A stretch of DNA of 64,000 nt, taken from the NCBI GenBank assembly GCA_017614375.1, contig JAGABZ010000013.1, forward strand, positions 138,414 through 202,413, read 5' to 3'. Shown in pieces: positions 29,704 to 40,691 of this stretch. Within the stretch, counting starts at the first letter, position 1. Every line of letters begins with the position of its first letter. The stretch comes from Spirochaetales bacterium (GTDB lineage: Bacteria > Spirochaetota > Spirochaetia > Sphaerochaetales > Sphaerochaetaceae). A model generated the notes under the pieces. That model had not been told where the DNA came from. It ran no database searches and was given only the letters and a program-made list of their open reading frames with translations. The translations under genes and the position numbers were made by a program.

Positions 29704-31064
29704 CATTCCCCGGTTCTGGAGCAGCAGGAGACGGCCTGGCGGACGTTTCTGCACACCGTGCAGGACAGTCCCTGGCCGGTTTTCTTCATCGCGGGAATCA
29801 GCGCACCGGTAAAACCAAGTTCGGACGCGGCCTTGATCCGCCTGTCGAGGAAAGAAACGGGCCTGACCTCGCCTGCCAGGCTGATTTCGCCCACAATCAC
29901 CTTCTTGCTGTCCAGCGGGACGGAGGAGAGGGCAGAGTACATAGCGCATGCCAGGGCCAGCTCGATGCTGACATCGTTGAGCCTCATGCCGCCGGCGACG
30001 TTGACGTAGATGTCCTTGTCGTTCAGAGTCAGTCCGGCGTGCCTCTCCAGGACCGCGGCGATCCGCGTCACCCGCGCCGCGTCGATTCTGTCGGAATAGA
30101 CCCGGCTGTAACCGGACTTGGCCGGGACAACCAGGGCCTGAATCTCCACCAAAAAGGTCCGGCTTCCCTCGGTCACGGCGGTAAAGGCGATGCCTGCCGG
30201 AACCGTGGCGTCGTTCCTGTCCGAGAGGAAAAGCCCCTGCGAATCCTTCACCCCCTCCAGCCCGGTCTGGGTCATTCTGAAGATGCCGATTTCATCCACC
30301 GACCCGAAGCGGTTCTTCGACGCCCTGATCAGCCGGACTCCCGAGCCGGCCTGGTCGAAGTAGAGCACCGTGTCGACCAGATGCTCCACGACCTTCGGAC
30401 CGGCCAGCACGCCTTCCTTTGTCACGTGCCCGATGAGAATCACCGCGCTGCCGGTCTGCTTGGCCGCGGTGATGATTTCCATCGTGCAGGTCCGGATCTG
30501 GTTCACCGAGCCGGCGGTCGACGGGACATCGGCGCAGGTCAGCGTCTGCATGGAGTCGACTATGACCAGAACAGGAGACGTGTTGCGTATTGCCCCGACT
30601 ATCCTCTCCACCCGGGTTTCACAAAAGATGTCTATCCCCTCTGTTTTCAACCCCAGGCGCAGAGCGCGCTGCTTTATTTGGGCGGGACTTTCCTCTCCGC
30701 AGACGTACAGGACTTTGTAAGTCTCGCTTACTTTCTCGGATATCTGCAGCGCCAGAGTGGATTTACCTATTCCCGGCTCGCCGCCGAGAATAACAGAGCT
30801 TCCCCGGTTCAGCCCGCCGCCGGCGACCCTGTCGAATTCCTCTATTCCGGTTACAAAGCGGAACGAAGGCTCGATTGTCACCTCCGACAGGCTCTGAGGG
30901 CGGGGTCCGTCATCGGACTGTGAAACACTGCCCTTGGCTTTGGGCTGTTGAATGACCTTCTGCTCGCTGAAACTCGTCCAGGCACCGCAGGAGGGGCAGT
31001 GTCCCAGCCATTTCGGAGACTGGAAACCGCACTCGGAACAGACGAAAAGGAGGGATTCCTTCAT
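29703..31064 (-). CDS. radA: DNA repair protein RadA
   Basis: A 453-residue RecA-like branch-migration ATPase. It has an N-terminal C4 zinc finger (CSECG and CPSC), Walker A GGEPGIGKST, the RadA-specific KNRFGSVDEIG motif, and a C-terminal Lon-protease-like domain (VAGGMRLNDVSIELALA) without the catalytic pair. It processes recombination intermediates. AAGGAG lies before the ATG. It is the last gene of parA-parB-PPIase-radA. Confidence 0.96.
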   Translation of the reverse strand: MKESLLFVCSECGFQSPKWLGHCPSCGAWTSFSEQKVIQQPKAKGSVSQSDDGPRPQSLSEVTIEPSFRFVTGIEEFDRVAGGGLNRGSSVILGGEPGIGKSTLALQISEKVSETYKVLYVCGEESPAQIKQRALRLGLKTEGIDIFCETRVERIVGAIRNTSPVLVIVDSMQTLTCADVPSTAGSVNQIRTCTMEIITAAKQTGSAVILIGHVTKEGVLAGPKVVEHLVDTVLYFDQAGSGVRLIRASKNRFGSVDEIGIFRMTQTGLEGVKDSQGLFLSDRNDATVPAGIAFTAVTEGSRTFLVEIQALVVPAKSGYSRVYSDRIDAARVTRIAAVLERHAGLTLNDKDIYVNVAGGMRLNDVSIELALACAMYSALSSVPLDSKKVIVGEISLAGEVRPVSFLDRRIKAASELGFTGALIPAMKKTGQGLSCTVCRNVRQAVSCCSRTGE

Positions 31065-31084
31065 AGTAAGTACTCCTTACCAAC

Positions 31085-32032
31085 TTAGAAATCGATCAGT
31101 TCCACATCGAAAACCAGGTAGGCGTTGGGCGGAATCACTCCGGGATAGCCATGGACGCCGTAACCCAGTTCGGGCGGGATGATTAACTGTCTCTTCTCCC
31201 CTCTGTGCATAGTCTGCAAGGCCTCGTTCCAACCCTCGATGACCTGCCCGATCGTAAACTCTATCGGCTCTCCCCGGAGAACCGAACTGTCGAACATCTT
31301 CCCGTTCAAAAGAGTCCCGGTATAGTGGCACTTGACCTTCTGTCCCATCTTGGGACACTCGGTGCCGGAGCCCTCCTGAATGATGACATAGCGTAGCCCC
31401 GAGGCGGTCTTGACCGCTCCCGGCCAGCGTTTCTCAATCTGGGCGTTGATCTGCTTTTCCTCCTCGTCCAGACGCTTGAGGTCAGCTTCGGCAGCCATCC
31501 TTACTAACTCGGAAAAACTCTGTTTGGTGACTCCGAAAGCCTCTGCTTCGGCTCCGACGCGCTCGATTGTGACCTTTTTGATGACATCATTCTGGGCGAT
31601 GGCGTTCACCACATCCTGACCCTCGACAACGTGGCCGAAGACGGAGTGCTTTCCGTCCAGCCAGGGGGTCGGTACGTGGGTGATGAAGAACTGACTGCCG
31701 TTGGTCCCCGGGCCGGCGTTTGCCATCGACAGGACTCCGGCGCTGTCATGCCTGAGGTCCTTGTCGAACTCGTCCGGGAAGTTGTATCCCGGCCCGCCCG
31801 TGCCGTTTCCCTTGGGGCAGCCGCCCTGGATCATGAAATCCTTGATTACCCTGTGAAACTTCAGCCCGTCGTAGTACGGCTTGCCGGGATTCTTCAGGTT
31901 GAGCGTTCCCTCGGCCAGACCTACGAAGTTCGAAACCGTCATCGGAACCTTTTTGAATTCCAGAGACAGCACAATCTGCCCCTTTGTCGTATCAATGACG
32001 GCATAAAGTCCGTCTTTGTCCTTGTATCCCAT
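31085..32032 (-). CDS. Dual peptidyl-prolyl isomerase: cyclophilin fused to FKBP
   Basis: A 315-residue fusion of two unrelated prolyl isomerase families. Residues 1-165 are a cyclophilin ([51 protein letters not shown]). A helical linker at about 165-215 leads to a C-terminal FKBP ([58 protein letters not shown]). Such cyclophilin-FKBP fusions are known from Treponema denticola. No signal peptide is seen, so it is probably cytosolic. ATG 32032 is used because AGAGG lies just upstream. It sits within the par-radA operon, 9 bp after parB. Confidence 0.94.
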   Translation of the reverse strand: MGYKDKDGLYAVIDTTKGQIVLSLEFKKVPMTVSNFVGLAEGTLNLKNPGKPYYDGLKFHRVIKDFMIQGGCPKGNGTGGPGYNFPDEFDKDLRHDSAGVLSMANAGPGTNGSQFFITHVPTPWLDGKHSVFGHVVEGQDVVNAIAQNDVIKKVTIERVGAEAEAFGVTKQSFSELVRMAAEADLKRLDEEEKQINAQIEKRWPGAVKTASGLRYVIIQEGSGTECPKMGQKVKCHYTGTLLNGKMFDSSVLRGEPIEFTIGQVIEGWNEALQTMHRGEKRQLIIPPELGYGVHGYPGVIPPNAYLVFDVELIDF

Positions 32033-32041
32033 ATTCACCTC

Positions 32042-32962
32042 TCACTCGTCGCCGAACAGGCTCGTATCCGGAACAAACAGCCGGTAGATGCGCTCAAGCT
32101 CATCGGCGTTTTCGTACGGAATCTCCAGTTTTCCCCTGGCCGGACTCCCCTTTATCGTCACCTTAGCGCCAATCGCTGAGACAAAACGCTCCTCCATTTC
32201 AGAAATTTCGGCGTTTTTCTCCTTCGGAGCCCTCCCTGAGGCGTCATTCAGGAGATTTCTCTTGCCTCTGTTCAGCTCCGAAGCCAGCTTTTCAGCCTGC
32301 CTGACGCTGAGATTCTCCTTGATTATCTTTTCAAACAGGACAGCCTGGTCGGCCGGGTTCATGACAGCGAGCAAGGCCCTGGCGTGTCCCGCGCTGATTG
32401 TGCCGTCCTCAAGGGAGCCAAGCATTCTCTCCGGCAGCTGCAGGAGTCGGACGCTGTTGGCTATGGCAGAGCGGCTTTTGCCTACACAGCTGGCAAGCTC
32501 GTCCTGTGTAAGTTCTTTCTCTACAAGAAGATACTTATACGCCCGAGCTTCTTCGACTGCATTCAGGTCAGCCCTCTGGATATTCTCGATCAACGAGACT
32601 TCCAGCCTCTGGAGCTCATTGAAGGAGCGCAGAATCACCGGAACCGTCCTCAGCCCGGCGGCCTTTGCGGCTCGGTAGCGGCGCTCTCCGGCGACAATCG
32701 AATACTTGTTCTCGGTGACCTTCTCGACAATCAGAGGCTGGATGATTCCGTTTGCCTTGATTGAAGAGGCCAGTTCGGCTATCGCGTCGGCATCGAAGCT
32801 TTTTCTCGGCTGGTTGGGATTCGGCTGGATATAGGCGATGTCGACGTCCACTACCTTATTATCAACACTTACGACGGGGGTCTCTCCGTTCTGGAACTCA
32901 TAGGAATAGTCGTCCAGAAGGGAGCTGATGCCCTTTCCAAGTCCTTTTTTCTTAGATTGCAC
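32042..32962 (-). CDS. parB: Chromosome partitioning protein ParB
   Basis: A 306-residue CTP-dependent clamp that loads at parS. It starts with KKKGLGKGISSLL, contains the CTP-binding GERRYRA motif and a central HTH (LTQDELASCVGKSRSAIANSVRLLQLP). A C-terminal dimerisation domain follows. The GTG start follows GGAGGTGAT, and the first codons overlap the parA stop (GTGCAATCTAA). Two parS-like palindromes lie about 1.1 kb away at 34.0-34.1 kb. Confidence 0.96.
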   Translation of the reverse strand: MQSKKKGLGKGISSLLDDYSYEFQNGETPVVSVDNKVVDVDIAYIQPNPNQPRKSFDADAIAELASSIKANGIIQPLIVEKVTENKYSIVAGERRYRAAKAAGLRTVPVILRSFNELQRLEVSLIENIQRADLNAVEEARAYKYLLVEKELTQDELASCVGKSRSAIANSVRLLQLPERMLGSLEDGTISAGHARALLAVMNPADQAVLFEKIIKENLSVRQAEKLASELNRGKRNLLNDASGRAPKEKNAEISEMEERFVSAIGAKVTIKGSPARGKLEIPYENADELERIYRLFVPDTSLFGDE

Positions 32963-33710
32963 GGTCTATCACCTCCAAAGCGAGTTCGCGGTAAGCCTTT
33001 CCTCCGGCACTGGAGTTGTCGTAGGCGTTGATCGGCAGCCCGTGGGACGGAGCCTCGCTCAACCTGACGTTCCGGGGGATTTTGGTCTTGAAAACCAACT
33101 TGTCGAAGTAGTTCGAGATATCCTCGACCACTTCATTGCTCAGGTTGGACCTCTTGCTGTACATCATAAAGCCGATTCCTATGATTTCGATTTCCGGATT
33201 GAGGCTCTTTTTGACGTTGGAAACCGTCCTCATCAGCAGATTCAGCCCTTCCATGGCGAAATACTCACACTGCATCGGGATAAAGACGTATTTGGTCCAG
33301 GCAAGGGCATTCATCGTCAGGATCCCCAGATCCGGCGGGCAATCGACAAATATATAGTCATAGATGTCGTCAAAACCCTCCAGAGCCTTTTTCAGATAGT
33401 GATTCCGGTCATTGAGATTAGCCAGTTCAACGTTCAATCCGGCCAGATTGATGCCTCCGGAGAGGCAATAAAGGTTCTGAACCGGTGTGTTCTGAACAAA
33501 ATCCTGATCCTTCCCGCCGGCAATCAGCTCATAGGTTCCGGGAAGCATCGTGTCCGCCGAAACCGCGCTGGAAAGATTCCCCTGGGAGTCGAGATCGACC
33601 AAAAGCACCTTGTAGCCCATCGAAGCGATGATTGAACCGAGATTGGCACAGGAAGTGGTCTTTCCGACCCCGCCTTTTTGGTTGAGAAAAACTAGTTTTT
33701 TGGCTGCCAT
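32952..33710 (-). CDS. parA: Chromosome partitioning ATPase ParA (Soj)
   Basis: A 252-residue Walker ATPase with the deviant P-loop NQKGGVGKTTS near the N-terminus, VDLDSQGN (Walker A'), and VDCPPDLGILTMNAL (Walker B). It forms ATP-dependent dimers on the nucleoid and acts with ParB in origin segregation. The ATG is used because a TAATAT -10 box ends 6 nt before it, with no ribosome site. It leads the parA-parB-PPIase-radA operon. Confidence 0.96.
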   Translation of the reverse strand: MAAKKLVFLNQKGGVGKTTSCANLGSIIASMGYKVLLVDLDSQGNLSSAVSADTMLPGTYELIAGGKDQDFVQNTPVQNLYCLSGGINLAGLNVELANLNDRNHYLKKALEGFDDIYDYIFVDCPPDLGILTMNALAWTKYVFIPMQCEYFAMEGLNLLMRTVSNVKKSLNPEIEIIGIGFMMYSKRSNLSNEVVEDISNYFDKLVFKTKIPRNVRLSEAPSHGLPINAYDNSSAGGKAYRELALEVIDRAI

Positions 33711-33716
33711 GAGCAC

Positions 33717-33722
33717 ATATTA
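33717..33722 (-). promoter_or_regulatory. -10 box of parA (leaderless architecture)
   Basis: TAATAT on the minus strand ends 6 nt before the parA ATG; the -35 region is weak. Confidence 0.55.
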
Positions 33723-33753
33723 GAACAACAATGGCCGGATTGTCGAGGTTTTG

Positions 33754-33782
33754 TTGACGCAAAGGGCCCGGTCGATTACATT
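33754..33782 (+). promoter_or_regulatory. Promoter of the NifU-like gene
   Basis: TTGACG and TACATT are separated by 17 bp; an AAGGAG ribosome site follows. Confidence 0.65.
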
Positions 33783-33800
33783 ATCAACAAGGAGAAAACG

Positions 33801-34025
33801 ATGGAACAGAAGATTATCGAAGCAATCAACGCCATACGCCCGTCGCTCCAGAACGACGGAGGGGATATCGAATACCTCGGATTGGAGGGCTACACGGTAA
33901 AGGTGAAGATGCACGGAAGCTGCGCCCACTGCCCATATCAGCAGATGACGCTTAAAAACGGCATCGAAAACTACCTGAAGAGCTACATCGACGAAAAAAT
34001 CGAGGTAGTCAACGCAACCGAGTAG
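33801..34025 (+). CDS. NifU C-terminal-domain iron-sulfur carrier
   Basis: A 74-residue protein consisting only of the NifU C-terminal (Nfu) domain: IRPSLQNDGGDIEYLG and the C-x2-C cluster-binding motif CAHCPYQ. Nfu domains accept and deliver [4Fe-4S] clusters to apo-proteins. This is a compact stand-alone version; no other cluster-assembly gene is in the window. It has its own promoter and AAGGAG site and a terminator right after. Confidence 0.93.
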   Translation: MEQKIIEAINAIRPSLQNDGGDIEYLGLEGYTVKVKMHGSCAHCPYQQMTLKNGIENYLKSYIDEKIEVVNATE

Positions 34026-34033
34026 AAACGAAA

Positions 34034-34049
34034 CGTTTCACGTGAAACA
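34034..34049. promoter_or_regulatory. parS-like site 1
   Basis: CGTTTCACGTGAAACA matches the conserved bacterial parS palindrome TGTTTCACGTGAAACA at 15 of 16 bases. Confidence 0.92.
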
Positions 34050-34051
34050 CC

Positions 34052-34080
34052 GGCCGTCCGACAGGGCGGCCATTATTTTC
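34052..34080 (+). terminator. Terminator of the NifU-like gene
   Basis: GGCCG and CGGCC, extended by TCC/GGG, pair and are followed by ATTATTTT. Confidence 0.7.
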
Positions 34081-34101
34081 CCTTCAGGTTTTCTCCCGGA
34101 G

Positions 34102-34117
34102 TGTTCCACGTGAAACA
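34102..34117. promoter_or_regulatory. parS-like site 2
   Basis: TGTTCCACGTGAAACA matches the parS consensus at 15 of 16 bases, 53 bp downstream of the first site's end. Confidence 0.92.
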
Positions 34118-34172
34118 CTTTCCGCTTGTCGGTTTTTTCTACGGGTTGTTTTTCATTTTTCAAACAGCAACA

Positions 34173-34206
34173 AAAACCGCATCCCAGATGTCTGAAATGC
34201 GGTTTT
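34173..34206 (-). terminator. Terminator of the gyrB-gyrA unit
   Basis: AAAACCGCAT pairs with ATGCGGTTTT around a 14-nt loop, with further T on the minus strand. A second small hairpin (CTGTTTCT/AGAAACAG) lies between it and the gyrA stop. Confidence 0.8.
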
Positions 34207-34262
34207 AAAGGCCTGTTTCTTTTTACAGAAACAGAATCTTCCGGACAGAAAGCCCGGAATTT

Positions 34263-36794
34263 TCAGTTTTCGGAGCCTTCGTCCTTTGAAGCCTCGGCGG
34301 GGGTTTCGACGGTTGTCTCGGGGGCTTTTTCGCCTTCAGGCGCATCCTCCCCGGTTTCTTCCTGAGGCTCCTCATAGTAGGTCGAAGCACAAACGGCCAT
34401 GATCTCGTCATCCTCAACCTTCATCGAGAAGACCTTTACTCCGGAGGCGTTGCGGCCCTGCTTGGAGATTCCCTCGACGTGGGTGCGGATCGTCAAGCCG
34501 CGGCGGGTGATGCAAACAATGTCGTTTGTATCATTAACTCCAAGCGCGGCAACAAGATACTCTCCTTCAGAGAGCCTGTAGATCTTCTGTCCTCCGGTAT
34601 GGCGGCCGTGGGTGATGAACTCGTCGAAGTCAACCCGCTTGCCCTTGCCCTTACTGGTGAGCATCATGATTTCGTCCTCGGGAGTGACACGGATAAGTCC
34701 GACGATTTCGTCATCCTCGGCAATTCTCATTCCGTGGACGCCGTACGAGGCGCGGCCCATTGAGCGCACGGAGTCACAGGTGAACCTCAGGCCCTTTCCG
34801 GTGCGGCTGACAATCATCGCCTCATCGTTGTCATGAACCATGATGCAGCCCTCAAGCAGGTCCTCCTCGTTGAGGTAAAGGGCCCGGATACCGTTCTTCC
34901 TGGCGTTGACAAAGGCTGTCAGAGGCACCTTTTTGATTATGCCTTTTTTAGTTGACATAAGCAGATAGGTGTCTTCGTCAAAGTCCTCGAAGCTGATTAT
35001 CGAGGTAATAGCCTCGTTCAGTTCGAGTTTGGGAAGCAGGGCCTTGATATTCACACCCTTGCCCGTCTTGCTTCCCTCGGGAATCTCGTAGACCTCCATC
35101 CAAAAGGCTCTTCCGGCGCTGGTGATGAACATCACGTGGTTGTGGCTGCTGGTGACAAACAGGTGCTTTATGAAGTCGTCATCCCTCACCGAAGCGCCCC
35201 TGACGCCTACTCCGCCGCGTCCCTGTGAGCGGTATTCCTCGGAGCTGACCCTCTTGCAGAAACCCTTGTCGCTGATGACGACTATGACTTCCTCTTTTTT
35301 GATGAAGTCCTTATCCACCGCTCCGCCGACCTCGCGCGGGTCGATCTGGGTCCTGCGGACGTCGCCGTAGGTGTTGCTCATCTCCTGGGCTTCGGCCTTG
35401 ACCACCTGGAGAATCTTGAACTCGTCAGCCAGCAGATCCTTGTAGTAGGCAATCTTCTGCTCGAGTTCGGCCAGCTCATCGAGGATTTCGTTTGTCTCCA
35501 TGTGGGACAGGCGGCCGAGCTTCATGTTGATGATTGCCTTGGCCTGGATGTCGTCCAGCGGGAAGGCCGCGCAGAGGTTCAGACAGGCCTCGTCGTTGTC
35601 CTTGGCCTTTTTGATGATTTCAATCACTGCGTCGATGTTATCCAGACCGGTCTTCAGTCCGAGCAGAATGTGCTCACGCTCCTGGGCCCTTTGCAGGTTG
35701 AACCTGGTGCGGCGGGTCACGACCTCTTCGCGGTGCTTGATATAGTAGTGGATAAGTTGTTTCAGGTTCAGCAGTTCCGGCTTTCCGTCGACCAGGGCCA
35801 GGTTGTTGACGTTGAAATTCGTCTCCAGGGCCGTTTCCTTGAACAGGTGGTTGACGACGATCTCGGGTACCGCGCCCTTTTTGAGCTCGATGACGATTCT
35901 CATGCCGTCGCGGTCCGATTCGTCGCGGACCAGGGTGATGTCCTTGAGTCTGTCCTTTCTGAGGTCGTCGATGTCCCTGACAAGCTGGGCCTTGTTGACC
36001 TGGTAGGGTATCTCGGTAAAGACGATGCTCTCGTGGGTCTTGTGGTCCTCGATGTTGTAGCGGCCCCTCATCACGATCTTTCCGCGGCCGGTGGTGAACG
36101 CCTCGCGGATTCCCTGGGTTCCGCAGATGATTCCGTAGGTCGGGAAATCCGGCCCCTTGATGTACTGCATCAGCTCGGGAATGGTGATTTCGGGATTGTC
36201 GATCTGGGCGGCTATGGCCTGGACGATTTCGCGCAGGTTGTGCGGAGCCATGTTCGTCGCCATTCCGACGGCGATTCCGCTCGATCCGTTGGCCAAAAGG
36301 AACGGGAACGAGGCGGGCAGCACCAGAGGCTCGGTCAGGGACTCGTCGTAGTTCGGGCCGAAGTCGACAGTCTCCTTGTCCAGGTCCTCAAGCATAAGCT
36401 CGCCGATGCGGCTCATCTTACACTCGGTGTACCTCATGGCTGCCGGGGCGTCGCCGTCGACCGAACCGAAGTTTCCCTGCGGCTTGACCGCCGGATATCT
36501 CAGGGAGAAATCCTGGGCCAGACGGACCAGGGCATCATAGACCGACGCATCCCCGTGGGGATGGTATTTTCCCAGGACATCTCCGACGATTCTGGCGGAT
36601 TTCTTGGTTTCGCCCGTGGCGCGGATGCCCATGTCGAACATTCCGTAGAGGATTCTCCTGTGGACCGGCTTCAGTCCGTCGCGGACATCGGGGAGGGCCC
36701 TGCTGACTATGACCGACATGGCATAGTTCAGATAGGAGGTCTTCATCTCCGAGGTGATGTTTGCCTGTATGATTTTTCCAACTTTGTCTTCCAC
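34263..36794 (-). CDS. gyrA: DNA gyrase subunit A
   Basis: An 843-residue type II topoisomerase subunit that cuts and rejoins DNA. The catalytic Tyr is in AAMRYTECK at residue 122, and the GyrA box QGRGGVG marks a gyrase, not topoisomerase IV. A six-bladed C-terminal DNA-wrapping domain is present, followed by an acidic, Glu/Pro-rich tail of about 40 residues. The quinolone pocket reads HPHGDASVYD, so residue 83 is Ala where E. coli has Ser. The GTG start follows AAGGAAG. It lies 11 bp after gyrB. Confidence 0.97.
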   Translation of the reverse strand: MEDKVGKIIQANITSEMKTSYLNYAMSVIVSRALPDVRDGLKPVHRRILYGMFDMGIRATGETKKSARIVGDVLGKYHPHGDASVYDALVRLAQDFSLRYPAVKPQGNFGSVDGDAPAAMRYTECKMSRIGELMLEDLDKETVDFGPNYDESLTEPLVLPASFPFLLANGSSGIAVGMATNMAPHNLREIVQAIAAQIDNPEITIPELMQYIKGPDFPTYGIICGTQGIREAFTTGRGKIVMRGRYNIEDHKTHESIVFTEIPYQVNKAQLVRDIDDLRKDRLKDITLVRDESDRDGMRIVIELKKGAVPEIVVNHLFKETALETNFNVNNLALVDGKPELLNLKQLIHYYIKHREEVVTRRTRFNLQRAQEREHILLGLKTGLDNIDAVIEIIKKAKDNDEACLNLCAAFPLDDIQAKAIINMKLGRLSHMETNEILDELAELEQKIAYYKDLLADEFKILQVVKAEAQEMSNTYGDVRRTQIDPREVGGAVDKDFIKKEEVIVVISDKGFCKRVSSEEYRSQGRGGVGVRGASVRDDDFIKHLFVTSSHNHVMFITSAGRAFWMEVYEIPEGSKTGKGVNIKALLPKLELNEAITSIISFEDFDEDTYLLMSTKKGIIKKVPLTAFVNARKNGIRALYLNEEDLLEGCIMVHDNDEAMIVSRTGKGLRFTCDSVRSMGRASYGVHGMRIAEDDEIVGLIRVTPEDEIMMLTSKGKGKRVDFDEFITHGRHTGGQKIYRLSEGEYLVAALGVNDTNDIVCITRRGLTIRTHVEGISKQGRNASGVKVFSMKVEDDEIMAVCASTYYEEPQEETGEDAPEGEKAPETTVETPAEASKDEGSEN

Positions 36795-36805
36795 GGTTTC
36801 TTCCT

Positions 36806-38836
<2,031 letters not shown>

Positions 38837-39023
38837 AAGATGTTATCCTTGTGCTTTCAAAATTGCTTTCAAATCCGGCCGTTTTGCCGGTGATTTGGTT
38901 CATTATACTATTTTTCCGGGGTTTTCATCAACCACCGCCCCGTAGGGGCGGGACCCTCGAACCGGGACTTTTTCCGGCAGGGGAACCTGACGCTTGTCAA
39001 TCGCCGCATCTTCGGTTTAGAAT
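38837..39023. promoter_or_regulatory. gyrB-dnaA divergent promoter region
   Basis: A gyrB promoter on the minus strand pairs TTGATG with a perfect TATAAT (18 bp spacing) in the left half. A dnaA promoter pairs TTGTCA (38994-38999) with TAGAAT (39018-39023), also 18 bp. The dnaA -10 box ends 6 nt before the ATG. A GC hairpin (CCGCCCC-GTA-GGGGCGG) lies between them. No convincing DnaA-box cluster is seen here. Confidence 0.65.
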
Positions 39024-39029
39024 TTTCCC

Positions 39030-40424
39030 ATGCCCGACGAAACCGTATCTTTGGAGGAGTATTGGAACGACGCCGCCACCGCCATCAAGGAGGCCCTGGG
39101 GGAGTCTGATTATGCCACGTGGTTCAGCAGGGTCCACTATGACTCCAGCTCCGAGGGCGTGCTCCGTCTGAAGGCCAGTTCGACATACGTCCTGGAAACC
39201 GTATCGGCACGCTACTCCGACATAATCATACAGAAGGTTTCCGAATGCGCCGGTTTCCCGGTCCGGATCGAGTTCACCCTCAAGAAATCCGAACCCTCCC
39301 CGAAAAAGGAACCCCGCAAGGAGGAGCAGTCTCCTGCCATGGCCCCGGCTCCCGCTCCCTCTAAAAAGGAGGGCAGGGCCCGCGGTTCGGAGATGCTCAA
39401 TCCTGCCTATACCTTTGATTCGTTCGTTCCCGGGGAAAACAGCCTGTTCCCGTTCAGCGCCTGCAGGGCCATAGCGGAGAACCCCGGCGGGAGCTACAAC
39501 CCCTGTCTGATCTACGGAGGGGTCGGTCTGGGAAAGACCCATCTTCTTCAGGCCATCGGCAACCAGATAGTCCAGAACTCAAAGCTGAAGGTCCTGTACG
39601 TCACGTCGGAAAACTTCGTCAACGAATACATCAACGCCGTCAATACGAAGACGACCGTCCAGTTCAAAAACAAGTACCGCCGGACAAATGTTCTGCTGAT
39701 GGACGATATCCAGTTTCTGGAGAACAAGGACCAGTCCCAGACGGAGCTTTTCAACGCATTCAACGACCTCTATGACAGCGGACGCCAGCTGGTCTTCACC
39801 AGCGACCGCCCGGTCAGCGAACTTAAGAACATCACCGAGCGCCTGAGAAACCGGTTCGCCCGCGGACTGAATGTCGACATCCAGCCGCCGGAATACGAGA
39901 CCCGCATGGCCATCCTCAGGCGCAAAGCGCAGGAAAAGAACTTCCACATGGAGGAGGATGTCCTCGACTACGTGGCCCAGAACGTCAAATCCAACGTCCG
40001 TGACCTGGAGGCCTGTCTGACCAGACTGGTGGCCTACAGCGAGCTTATCGGACGTCCCGTGACGCTGGAAGTGGCCAGGGAGCAGCTGAAAAACTCCATC
40101 AGTGTCAGTATCGACCGCAGCACGGCCTCGGTTGCCAACATCATCAAATGTGTCGCCGAGTTCTACGGAATCTCTCCGTACGACATCAAGGGAAAGAGCA
40201 AGAAGAAATCCATCGCCGGAGCCAGACAGATAGCCATGTACCTGGCCCGCAAGCAGACCGACTTCTCGACGACTGAAATCGGCACCGAGTTCGGCGGACG
40301 GGACCATACCACGATCATGTATGCCATCCAGAAGGTCGAAAGCGCCCTGACCGTGCCCAATTCCGAAACCCAGGCTGTCATCAACCGGATAATGACGATC
40401 ATCAAGGCCGGCGACCGCCAGTGA
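39030..40424 (+). CDS. dnaA: Chromosomal replication initiator DnaA
   Basis: A 464-residue AAA+ initiator. Domain I (about 1-85) is followed by a short Pro/Lys/Ala-rich domain II, then domain III with Walker A GGVGLGKTHLLQAIGN and Walker B MDDIQFL, and domain IV with the DNA-binding signature GGRDHTTIMYAI. It binds DnaA boxes and melts the origin. The ATG is preferred because the promoter ends 6 nt upstream; there is no ribosome site. A DnaA-box cluster lies just downstream. Confidence 0.97.
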   Translation: MPDETVSLEEYWNDAATAIKEALGESDYATWFSRVHYDSSSEGVLRLKASSTYVLETVSARYSDIIIQKVSECAGFPVRIEFTLKKSEPSPKKEPRKEEQSPAMAPAPAPSKKEGRARGSEMLNPAYTFDSFVPGENSLFPFSACRAIAENPGGSYNPCLIYGGVGLGKTHLLQAIGNQIVQNSKLKVLYVTSENFVNEYINAVNTKTTVQFKNKYRRTNVLLMDDIQFLENKDQSQTELFNAFNDLYDSGRQLVFTSDRPVSELKNITERLRNRFARGLNVDIQPPEYETRMAILRRKAQEKNFHMEEDVLDYVAQNVKSNVRDLEACLTRLVAYSELIGRPVTLEVAREQLKNSISVSIDRSTASVANIIKCVAEFYGISPYDIKGKSKKKSIAGARQIAMYLARKQTDFSTTEIGTEFGGRDHTTIMYAIQKVESALTVPNSETQAVINRIMTIIKAGDRQ

Positions 40425-40691
40425 CTTCAGTGAAAACTTCTGAAAAACCTGTGGAAATCCGGTGCACAACAGGGTGTTTTTCCACAACTCTTTTTCCAAC
40501 GCCGGCATGATTGTGGATAAACCGGGAAAAAGGCGGATTTATCAACAGGATCTGCACGGGCTTGTCCACAGATAAAAGAAAGGACAAAAGCATCCGTTTC
40601 AATACATTAGTCTGTAAATCCACAGAAAAATGTGCTACTATTATTGCTGTTGTTGAGTTATGAATATTTCCGTATTTATTAGGAGAAGCGT
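40425..40691. other. Candidate oriC between dnaA and dnaN
   Basis: This 267 bp gap has one perfect DnaA box on the reverse strand (TGTGGATAA, 40512-40520). There are several near matches: TTATCAACA (40539), TTGTCCACA (40562), TTTTCCACA (40478), AAATCCACA (40616) and TGTGGAAAT (40450). A T/A-rich stretch follows (about 40625-40680), leading to the dnaN ribosome site AGGAGAAG. The position between dnaA and dnaN, with gene orientation diverging around it, fits a bacterial origin. Confidence 0.8.
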
